DNA from: Hymenopus coronatus
Taxonomy: Eukaryota > Arthropoda > Insecta > Mantodea > Hymenopodidae
Direction: 5' to 3'
Assembly (NCBI GenBank): GCA_030762935.1
Contig: CM060893.1
Location: 14,700,897 to 14,764,896 of the forward strand
Length of the DNA: 64,000 nucleotides
The position numbers and the translations under genes were made by a program. Of the stretch, positions 38,701-50,700 are shown one piece after another. The notes under the pieces are model-generated. The model was given only the letters and a program-made list of their open reading frames with translations. It ran no database searches and was not told where the DNA came from. Within the stretch, counting starts at the first letter, position 1, and the number at the start of each line of letters is the position of its first letter.

Positions 38701-41700
38701 GCTTTTTAACAATAATTTGTTGCAGAGATGTAGAGAAAGTCATGTGCATGGAACACATCAATTTTTTTTATTTGAATTTTCTATCAAGCAGTTGCCATTC
38801 AATTATTTTATGCTATGTAATGCAAAAGTACAGAATTTCAAAACTTGCACAGAACTACCCGTTTTTTAAACATTTGGGTTCTGCTTCAACCACTTGCATC
38901 TACAATAATGAAATAATTTCTGCAAAAGTTTACCTCGAAAAACATGACTAATACGAAAAAAAGAATTATGTACAAATGGTTTGTGGAGGAGACATACAAA
39001 TAAACTAGTCAGTAAAGAAAGACATATGAATGTAACACATTGAATACAGGTGACTGAAACTAAGTATTTTTATTGCTAAATAATGTAAATGAGATATTTA
39101 TTACTTTAACTATAAAAACAGTTGTACGCTTGTGTTATAATCTGTTACAACTTATGTAGACAATGAAATTAATAGGTGATACACCTACCTTGGTTGGCTC
39201 GCAAGGGCGAGAATTGATGTAAAAGAATTGCCGGTCAGTCGTTGAGCGCCCACTGCCATGATCACAAGATGAGACATAGCCCTCTAGTTCAAACAGGTTT
39301 TCATTAAGCGTTGCTGAGAAGCCAGACTCTTGTAACATTTCCTCACTAGGCAACTTTTGCACCATTTGCAGCAGACTCTGAGTCTATAACAGTCCAGCAT
39401 TTGTTATAAGCGAGTTAATTAAAAGCAGTGAAGGAAAAAATAACATAGACCCAGTATATAGCTCCAAAATAACAGTCGTCTGACTTTGCACTAACATGAT
39501 CATTTCAGAATTTTTCTAACCAGTTTCAAATGTAAAGATCTGATTGTAAAGAGTATGTTGCATCAGGATAAAATGATAATGAATAGAAAGAACATGTGTA
39601 CTAGACTATTCAAACACTGATAGGATGTGTGGCAGTCAGCCAAAACATTGGCAGCACCTTTGTTTATGATTCTATATCCCCGCCGCTGAAATCTTGCACT
39701 TGACAGCTAGGAGTTAAGTTAGTACATCCACAGAAAACAGATGAAAAGCTTTACCCGTTTGACTTTCTGAACCAATCACAAAGAAGCATTCCAGTCAGTC
39801 AGACAATGGAAACGCATCTAGATGCCACACCGTTGCAATATTTGGTTATTTCCAACCACGTGCTCAGTTTGTAAATTCCTAACACGTGCGTTGAGCTTTC
39901 TGTACAAGCTACGTATTATTCGTTGTTATTTATATTTGTTGATAGTGTTGTGGTGTTTGTTTGTACGTGAGGGAACATAACAAGACTTTTACAATTATAG
40001 AGGTGGATAGACTTTTGTGGGAAGGTGTGTCGGCTTCATGGGAGAAGAAAGTGAATTATGTTCACAAGATAATACAAAAAGCACAGGAATTAGACGGAAT
40101 CATCAGTGAATATTTTTTTTTTTTGGGTAGTGTTTAACACCCGCTTTAACTACTTATGACACCACAGGCGGTGACACTGATGATACATGAATGATGATGG
40201 AGCACCGGTGCAATGCAATTTCAGGGGAAACTGGAGTACCCAGAGAAAACCTGCCCCAGCGCTGCTTTGTCCACCACAAATCACATTTGTGGTCGCTTGG
40301 GATCGAACCCTGGCCGTCTAGGTGAGAGGCAAGTGGTCTAACCATTCGGCCATGGCGCAGCTTTCAGTGAATGTGAATCACTAATGATATGTCTTGGTGA
40401 CGACGACGTTGATGATGACAACAATGATGATCCTTTTCAGAAGAATTGGAGAAGGAGACTTGGATGGAATTGAGCCATTAAAATTCTAAACTGGTGAAAA
40501 TCATTTTGTCATACCTTGCTCTCAATGTAATGAGCTATTTTGCATTAATCTGTTCTATATTGTCGTAAATACCTAATGTATGCTACATTTGTTACAGTAT
40601 CACTGTGATTTTCAGTTAACATCAATAATAACAAATTAGTTTCATTATTCATCAGCATTCATTTACTATGTGTACTGTTTATATTTGTTGTTACACATGA
40701 TAGAGACATTTGTAATCAGCTGTTGTTGTTTACTAATTACTTTGGCAATGCCATAAAGGCAGCATAGCCAACCTTACGCGAAACCACCCGAACTGTCAAG
40801 TGCAAGGATTCAGCGGTGGGGGTTTACTTCTGTATGTTGCACCTTAATCCAGTAGCAGAATGATAGTGAACAAAATACATATCTAGTTACAATATTAAAT
40901 ACCATGTACATTCTTCATTAATATACTACCTCAATAAATAAATGTATATCAGAAAAGTTTAATTTATGTAGTCGTTCGAAAATTACTAGTGCATTCAGCA
41001 TTTCTCTTGCCTCAAGAAAGAAGAAACTGCTTATGTGTTTCATTCTGGGGTGTAGATTTATTATCACTTCATTCTTAGAACCAAACCTGATATAACTGAA
41101 ATCATTAACTACTCCACAATATATGGGAAACTAAAGCACACCATAAAACAGTATGTTCCTTAAATATGTGTGATTATCTGTGGACTTTCAAGAAGTATGT
41201 TAACTAAGTTGTGTGACAAACATTTGTAGCTGCTTGCAAAAACATATCTATATTTTAGCACTAGATGTTGTATAACTCGTTGCAAAAACAGAGTTTACAG
41301 CTAAACAGTGCCAAATTGTGTCAAGTTTTAGACACTACATAAGAGGTGGTTTACACACTTTAATCTCATGAGGGTGGAACCATAGAAGAGAAACAAAAAG
41401 GAGTGTTGCAATTCTTGATAACATAGACATAAAATAAGAAGGTATTTTGCACCCAGAAAAGAGAGTAGAATGTTACAATTGCATAGAGTCTTCAGAATCA
41501 TTATAATTCCTTATACCACAAAGAGTATTCAGATATTATTATAATTCCTTAGGCTGCAAAGAATGTTCAAAGAGTATAATGCCTTAAGAGTACTATACTG
41601 AAAGGTATTTTAAGGCAAAATTTGGGTAGTAAATCCAGAACCATATTTTATTAATGAAAGGTTTTGCAGCTAGTATACCTACATAAAACTATTTAACATA

Positions 41701-44700
41701 CATTAAATTAATGCTTGTGCCTCTTGTATCATCCATTTGTAAGTCCTACAAATAGGGAGCATTAGCTGACTATGTAACGTAATGTGTATGCTACTTCATT
41801 CTTCCTGTATTTTTACTTTCTCTACACGTACTATGTACATAGTGGTTAGAGAAGGTATTGTACTCCACCCAAAAATTTTAAACCGAGATTTCACCAGAAA
41901 TATATGTTTTAGGGCCCCCTGTGTCCAAAAAAAAGCATTTTCAGAAAAAGGTGTGTGTGTGTGTGTCCGTGAACACTATCTAGCTCAAACACGAAAAGTG
42001 GGTAAAATACCAAACTTGGTATTTAAGTTTAATATCTTCCAGGGATGCGACACAAAGATTTTGAGAAAAATTCCCCCACCTACTCTTTACATGGAACTTT
42101 TTTTGAAAATTTTGATTTTCTCAAAAATGACTAACAATTTTGAATAAAATTTTGTATATTAAAGATATTTACCTGACAAATAAAATGTATATCTTTAATT
42201 TTCTGGGAATAGCACTTTATTCTGCATGAATTTTATGGGAATTTTGCATAACTGCTAAACCATAAGAGATGGACAAAAATTTGCCACACAAAAAATGTAG
42301 AGCACCTTAAAACACACAATTTATGTTATACAATTTTTTTTCGTGGCGTTGATCGTTTTTGAGTTACTCCTTGTTTTTGGCTTCAGCTTTCAAAAGCTTA
42401 TACTTTTCTATTACAGGAATTTGTGAACTTCTGTGCATACAAACAAAGAAACTTCAGTCACATAGCAACCAGCTTTTGACTGTCACTTTAACCTATGGTA
42501 CTCCCTTATTTCGCTTATACTTACAAGGAAGCAAGTAATAAAACTAGTTCTGCTAATTTTTTCTCGATTAGCATGAAGTAAATAGAAACCTTAGCATTTA
42601 AACAATAATTTGTTGCAGGGATGTAGAGAAAGTCATGTGAATAAAACACATCAGATTTTTTAAAAGTTGTATGAGAAAAATAAATTTTAACTTATATTAA
42701 AATTGCTCTGATACCTTTCCCAACACTCCAAGCATACACTATATAACACATTTCAGCTTAATTTACTGCCTCTCTTCCCAGGCTGATACATATGCGTTGG
42801 TTTATTGTATATGCATTTTTAATAGAAAAACAAAGGACCTCTTGCTTTTTTCATTCAAATAAGTTGTCAAATTACCTAACCTTATTTGGAAATCGTGTAC
42901 TATTTGGGTATGGTCAGTTATCCACCACTGTCATTCTTCTTTCTGTTCATGTGAGTGTCTCCAACATTATTCCTTCTCTGACCATGTGGCTACATTAAGA
43001 AAACTTTTTTTTCTGACCATGAGGCTTCTAAAGTAAATACATTAAAATAGACTTCTTTCTCTTTCATCTATGCTTTCCTTACACCATTAATATATAAATA
43101 CATTGAAATATATTCCTTTCTTGTGCAAACTAACCTTTCTTGTACCATTCTGCAGAATGAATACATTAAAATTTAATATTTTTGCATACTTCCTTGCATT
43201 ATTTTTAAAAATAAAACATTAAAATGTATTCCTTTCATGTGCAACCTTGAAGCCAGAGACAATCAAAGCAAATGCAGGTGGTGGGTTAACTGACATGGTT
43301 TGTGGGAACAGAGCACTTATAGAATGGGGAGGCTGAATTCAGATGCTTCCAGGTATCCAAATCCGAAAGCTTCAAAATATGATGTTGCCACATTCAATTT
43401 CGAGGCAGGTGGCACTTCAAATGCTGCTGTCCAGTCCAGCTTTTAGCAATGCAAACTTAAACAGCATTTAGATAATATTCAGCTGAAGAGAATTTAAGCC
43501 TTAAACAGTGGGTGGTTTTTGCAAGCAGCCCTTGATTTTTATGAAACAGAAGATAATATGAACAGCAAAACTAAAAGTTGCATTTGACTCTGCATTTACA
43601 TGATAAAGAAGCAGTCAGTTGGATAATAAAATGGCTGCTTCTACAAGAGTTATACAGTGTAGGATAGCAAGTCTGTCTCATGTTCAAGAGATCTTGAGTT
43701 CAATTTGGTTTGGGTGAGTTAGCCAGGTTTTTTTCCTTTATCCTGAGGAGACTGTCAAATAACTTTAAGCCCTAAACTGAGCAGGGTCATTTGAGCACAA
43801 TTTCACCCTTTTCATCATTCACTATCCAATATAACCTACTAGTTTAAAAGGTAAACCGCAATATGTGTGTGTGTGTGTGTGTATGTGTGCGTGCAGGGGG
43901 GTGGGTGGGGCGGCAACATTGCTAAAAAACAAAAAGTCTGTTAAACCCCAAACTTGGTATTTAAGTTCAGTATCTTCCAAGGATGCGACACAAAGATTTT
44001 CAAGAAAATCCCCCCACTCTCCTTTAAATAGAAAAATGTTCAAAAATTTTGATTTTCTCAAAAATGGCTCTAACGATTTTGATTAAAATGTTGTGCATTA
44101 AAGATATTTACACGACAAATAAAATGTGTATCTTGAATTTTCTGGGAATAGCTTATGAAGACATCTTTATTCTGGATGAGTTTTGTGGAATTTTGCAAAT
44201 TGGTAAACTGTAAGAGATAGACAAAAACTTTACATAGAAAATGTAGAGCTCATTAAAACACACATGTACATGTTACATAAACATTACAAATATTTTCATT
44301 TACTCAGAAATACTGGGTTGTAAGAAATGTATTATAATTATAAATTAAATTATAATATATTGTCATGACTATTGTTAGCTGACACATTCCATAGAAAAAA
44401 GAGTATATAAGAAATTCACATATCACCCCTGGGCAACCCAAAATTTCAAAAAGGTAAAACTATCTTAGCACCTGTCAATAGATTATGTGTCAAGAATTTC
44501 CTGAAGAAACCAAAAACTGATAAAATTCCCTCTGAAAAGAAGTCTGGGATTTATAAAATTAGCTGTTCTGACTGAAACTAGATTAAAGGAACATTTCGGT
44601 AACATCAAAAACAAAGAAAGCAACAAATCTGCAGTGGCAGCACACTTTTGGAATGACCATCACAACATAGAGAAAAAGACTCATACGTATCAGGAAAAGT

Positions 44701-47700
44701 TTTTGGTATGTGAAGCGATAAGAGTGTTTGGTCGACTCAATCTGTGTTATTTTATAAATTTTTATTGATTGATAAATCACTCTCGACTGTTGCATTTCTA
44801 TGAGAAAAGTCTAAACACAGTTTAATAACTTGTCAAAGTTCTTCTTATGCTTGATTTCCATCAAGAAACATGATTAAAAGTTATCTAGTCTTGAAGAAAA
44901 AGTAGCTTTTTCAAATTACGTTTTAAAGTTTAATTCAAAAGTGGAATGTGCTTTGCTGCAAATATCATTATAGTGGACTTTGGCTTTTTCAACAATAATG
45001 TCAGAGGTTCTATTAGTAGTATAAATTGATTCAAGTAACATCTTAACCCTTAGTTTTCTTTGTTCTGGTTGATTAAATATTATATTGGGCTCAAATGATG
45101 ATAATCCTTGGACAATTTTATTCTTGAATGGGCATTTTTTTCTAATAACTTTTCAGTTGCTTTGATTAGTATATTTTGACACTCTAATCTGAACTTCAGA
45201 ATATCAGATTCACTTGCTTTGACCTCTTTATGAAGCTTTTTGGTTTTGAAACAGATATCAATATTTTTCATGTCTGGACAAAGAGCTTTTTTTTTTTTTT
45301 ATTTTAAAAATATATATTTTTTATTTCAAATTCAGAGGATCTGAAACTAAGTGTTTACAGTGAAATTTCCATATCAAATTAAAGAAAGTAAAAACTAGAT
45401 TACACACAAAGCTCCTTAATTTGATTTTCCTCAAAAAGAGGTATTTAAATCAGCATTTTGTTGCAGCACATTACAAGCTCACCTGTTTAGCTCCAAATAC
45501 ACAGGCAATATTTTCTTGAACAGATGAAGATCCTTGAGTCGACACCACCACTTTACGACTGCTCTTTTTGGTCACGTTACTGCAAGTTATTCTGTAATAG
45601 CATTGTAACAGTATTCTAAGTTGACCGCAGTACATTGTGGGAACCATTAACACTAGGTTACAAATGAAAACTTCTTTTCTGCAGTTGGATTAAAAGTAGG
45701 TGATTTACTAATTTTGGTGTGAGGAATTCAACAGTGTGTTCCATTTTTCCATAGCATATCTTGTTTTTGGCATTATGACAGTGTTCAATGAAAATATAAT
45801 TGTAAAATTTGCAATATTATTATGCACTCATATACAACTTTTACACAAAATAAAGAATAACAACATTAATTTGAGAATGTATGTTAGTTATCTTGTGTAC
45901 CCTTTGTTCTTTTCCCATGGAATTTCAGTGTACATGGTTTTCTCAAGTGTTCTGTCATAGGCAGACACCAGCAGTAACCGACCATCATAATATAATCCCT
46001 GATAATGTTGTTTAACATTTTTCAAGTTCTGGTAAAACCTTCCGGAGAGTTCTTCACTGATAGTTCCTAAATTAGACATGAAATAGTCAAGATGTTACTC
46101 AAGGAAATGAACTTCAAACTCTTGTTACAGCTGGGTAGTATGAAATTTTCCAGCATATTTCTGACAACTTCTTTGTATTGAGGGACTTTCACAGAAATTT
46201 CTTAACAATCTCTCCGAATCTATTTCACACATCTTTTTTAATTTCATTCATAGAGCTGGTAAAATTAAAATCTTTCATCAGTTTCTATTCCATCAAATAC
46301 TCCCTCTCTGATTTTGCCTGTAACAATGATGGAATCTTTTTTTTTTTTTTTTTTTTTTTGGTAGCTTAACGTCCTTTAACCTGGTTGGTCATATCGGACG
46401 ATGAATGAAATTGGTGAAATGATGCTCAAATGATCTCAGGGCCCATGGAGCTTAAAATTACTTGACATTCGTCTTCTCATTATAAGGGAAAACCCACAAA
46501 AAAAAAAACAACCCTTATCCAAGTAACTCCCCCTAAGTGAGATTCGAACTCACGACCTTTTGAATGTGAAGCAGACATGCTACCACCACACTACCCAGGC
46601 GGGCTGATGGAATCTTTATGCGAAGTACTGGAAACAAGGACAATTTTTTCAAGTGCTTTCACAAATTGTTTCATCATGCCAAGTTTTATGTATAATCGAT
46701 GAGTAGAATTTTTTTACGATCAACAAGAGGCATTTTTTTATTCAGGTTCAAGTTGCAGCCTCTCAGACCATCGGTCAGTTTCCCAATGTTTGTCCCTTGC
46801 CCTATCCCATTTTCAAAGAAAACAAGGGAATTTTGAGTATCCTCCCTGCTGTTCTATTAACAGATCAATGACCTTCAAGTCACAAATATTTGCCACTCGT
46901 GATCACTGTCCTTAATTTTCTCAAGGACAAGCTTCAGAGTTTCATAACTCTCTTAGGTTTGTAGAAAGTGCAAGCTGTATTGAAGTTAGTTGGTTGTCAT
47001 TATAAAATAAAACAAACCACCTTAAGATTCTGCTTAGAAGAATCAATAAAAAGAGGCCAGTTACTTGGCTCATATGCTTCCCTGCCCAACTGTTGAATAA
47101 CATTACACACAAAAGATAAGTATATCTTCTTCTGCATTATAATTATGGAACTGTATTTCAAGATTCCTATACCGCAAAAAAATAATGCCAGCTGATATAA
47201 CTCTTCTCCTGTAGTCTTCAGCCCAGTAATTCACTTTTTTGATTTGTGAGGCCTAAATCCTTCACTAAATCATTTAACTCAAATTGATTAAACTGTTGTT
47301 TTTTTTTTTTTTTTTGGTAGTGTTTAACGCCTGCTTTAACTACTTATGGCACCGCAGGCGGTGACACTGATGATACATGAATGATGATGTAGCACCGGTG
47401 GAATGCGATGGCAGGGGAAACCGGAGTACCCAGAGAAAACCCGCCCCAGCGCTGTTTTGTCCACCACAAATCTCACATGCGGTCACTTGGGATTGAACCC
47501 CGGCCGTCTAAGTGAGAGGCGAGTGGTCTAACCACTCGGCCACAGCGCTCCTAAACTGTTGTGATGACTTGTCAAATTCTTCTGTATCAGAAACCAACTC
47601 ATTATCAGAAGTCACAGAGTTGCCTAAAATCAAGGTCTACTGGTGGCATATGTATGGGTAGTTCGGATCCATGAGGAATAGTCCATGTAGCCAGCAACTT

Positions 47701-50700
47701 TGCACTTGCAACAATAATTGTTATGGTGATTCTGCTGCTCTCTCCATATTGTTAGTTTGGCAAATGGCATGCTCCCTGTTTTCCTCCATACCAATAACAT
47801 AATCCCTCAATACAACTGGTATATGCAATATGATGTGAAAACAATTTATCTGGTCACCAATTTGATAAAGCTATATGATGGTTCCACCACACATAAACAC
47901 AAACGGTCTTAAGACTTTTACTGGCAATCCATAATTGAAAGTGTTGAAAACATTAAGTTGTTCAAATGTGAAAGTTGCCAGATTGCCGAAATTTTGACTT
48001 CTTCTTGGGATCATTTAGCTTCACAGATCCCTCGGCTGTGCTTTGTGGCTTAGGGCCTTTCATGCTGGGCTACACTTTGCAGCTTAGGGCCCTAAATGTT
48101 TATAACAGACCAGTAAGTAACTACAATGCAGCTCTAATGATAAAATAACAAAAGTGCCTACATATAGAAGTAATGCCAAGTGGTGGAACCATCGTATACT
48201 AATAATACCAATTTTTTCTTTGAAATATGATTATTACAGTTTCTTTATTTGTGAGTCTATTTTACTTACCTTCCCATCAAACACCTAACACCCACAAATA
48301 TAACATAACTTCTGATGCTGTCTCCTGTGTAATCCTGTACAAGTCATACTCCAACTTTTATTTTAGCACTACACACATAAAAGATAAATGTACATATTAA
48401 CACAATTTTCAGATCAACTGAAGTTGATATCTATGATAGCTGTAAATGTAGACATAAACATTTGGGTGACAAGTGAGCTGATTAGCAAGAAAATTAACAA
48501 CAGATTTAAAGTAACAATATGAAACATAGCAATAGACTGTAAAAGCTGAATAAATTTAGCACCATTATATATATATGAAATAAAAACTAGATGTGACAGC
48601 CAATAACGGACTTCATTTTTACTTTCTCTATACTACTATGTACACAGTGTATAGAGAAGGTATTGCATTCCACCCAAAAATTCAATACCCAGACTTCACC
48701 AGAAATATATGTTTTGAGATACCGTGAATCCAAAAAAGCATTTTTACAAAAAGGTCTGTGTGTGTGTCTGGTCAGCAAAGCTTAAAAACGAAAAGACCGT
48801 TGAATACCAAATTTGGTTTTTCAGTTTGGTATCTTCCAAGGATGCGACACGAGATTTTCAAGAAAATCCCACCATCCCCAACTACCCTTTGCATGTAAAA
48901 ATGTTCGAAAATGTTTATTTTCTCAAAAATGGCTCTAATTAAAATATCATAGACTAAAGATATTTGCATAACAAATAAAATGTATATCTTGAATTTTCTG
49001 GGAATAACCTCTGAAGACTACTTTATTGTGGATGAATTTTATGGAATTTTGCATAACTGCTAAACCATAAGAGATGGAAAAAAACGTACCATAAAGAAAA
49101 TGTAGAGCATGTTAAAACACACAAAATATGTTATATACATTTTTTTGTGTAGTTGATAGTTTTTGAGATATTTCTTGTTATTGGTTTCAGCTTTGAAAAA
49201 CTTGTACTTTTCTCGTACAGGAATTTGTCAGCTCCTATCCATACAAACAAAAGAACTTCAGTCACATAGCAACCAGCTTTTGGTTATCACTTTAACCTAT
49301 GGTACTCCCTTATTTACCTTATGCTTGCAAGGAAGCAAGTAATAAGACTATTTCTGCTAATTTTTTTCTCGGTTAGCATGAAGTAAATAGAAGAATAAGC
49401 TTTTTAATAATATTTGTTGCAGAGATGTAGAGAAAGTCATGTGAATGGAACACTAAAGATTTTTTAAATTAGGGCTTTCATTTCCATTAAAGTCACATAA
49501 TTGTTTTATACCGCAGAATCAATGTTGACCAGTATAATTTCATACCAACTTACTTGACTCCTGTAGACACCAAGCAATAAGCATACAAAAGCTGCATCAT
49601 TTTTGCAAATTCTCTCTGAAGATTGCGCTGGAATTCCTTCTGTCTGACTGGAAGAGGGTTGAAGAGGTTCTGCAACATTACAGTTGTACCAACCTGAAAG
49701 AAAGCATATAAAAGACTTTCTGTCTTAAATGATGTTCGAAGGATAGATTTTTAAGTGCAACTTTAGTATCCAAAAGAGGCAAGAGGTTAGCCAAAAAATT
49801 ATGAAACACTTTTTCTAAAAGTAATCTTCTCATTTAATATTATATTCTGTTTATCTTTTAATTAAACTATATAGAGTATTCACTGTCAATTTTAAACAAT
49901 TACAAGTGGAGGTTGGTGAGTAAATATCTTGATTAATGATCTTTAATGATGCTTTTGAATGTAAGGATTATATCAACGTTAATGTGCCATAATTTTGATA
50001 AAATAACCGATTCCTCAAAATCTAGGAGCTAGTGTGCTAACCAACCAGGACTGTCATATTAATTTACCAAGACCATTGACATAAGATTGCACATTTAAAT
50101 TAAATAAATCACTAATCAGTTGCATTATCTGCCTGCCTGAGAATGCATCTGATTAGATTAATGTGGAGACTGACTGCATTGTTGCATTTGAGTGGGTTAA
50201 TTTGCTACAATTACATTATTCTTGTTCTTGATATCCTACCTGCCAAGAGAATATAAAATAAAGTTAATGTTACTTTAATTTAACGCTACTATGTCTCATC
50301 TTTTGTCCCTGCGTCATCTCTCTTATGTCACAGTTAAAAATCTCATGAGATGTATTTTATCTACCAACTTTCTACCCCATAGGCAGATTTTTCAGAAGTC
50401 AACTTCAGATAAGTATTATTATATTGAAAAGTTTGCTATTTGAAATCAAACCTTAAAAATACTGGTGTAACATTGAAAACACTGGCCATCACTCGCAATA
50501 ACTTGAGGTTCCAGGTATGATTTGTGATGGGGGTGTGGAGAATTATTTACTTTCAGGAAACTTTCCACTTGCTTCCTAGATCTGGGTTGTGTTTATTGTA
50601 AAGAAATCCGTATATTCTGTTTTAAAATCTGTACTTCCATAGATAACAAAATACTGCAGATCTAAGGTTAAATCCATGGAATTGGAAGTAGGTGAATAAA

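Larger units (their letters stand above)
45730..48215 (-). pseudogene. decayed multi-copy arthropod gene, carrying two SINEs
   Basis: Minus-strand remnants in order: an N-terminal part (about 48100-47570) with [15 protein letters not shown], then [10 protein letters not shown]; a middle part (about 46960-46620) with [22 protein letters not shown] and [10 protein letters not shown]; and a C-terminal part (46079-45888) with [20 protein letters not shown] and [16 protein letters not shown]. From memory these resemble a multi-copy, probably transposon-borne protein family common in arthropod genomes (KFPCFLC; NLG..SEE.GERF). S2 and S3 SINEs split it. Many stops; no function can be assigned. It lies in PMS2 intron 4. 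Confidence 0.6.

Noticed and set aside
45888..46079. Extra PMS2 exon between exons 4 and 5
   Set aside because: The frame is open but does not resemble PMS2. Exons 4 and 5 join in phase without it, and it matches the decayed gene at 45730-48215.
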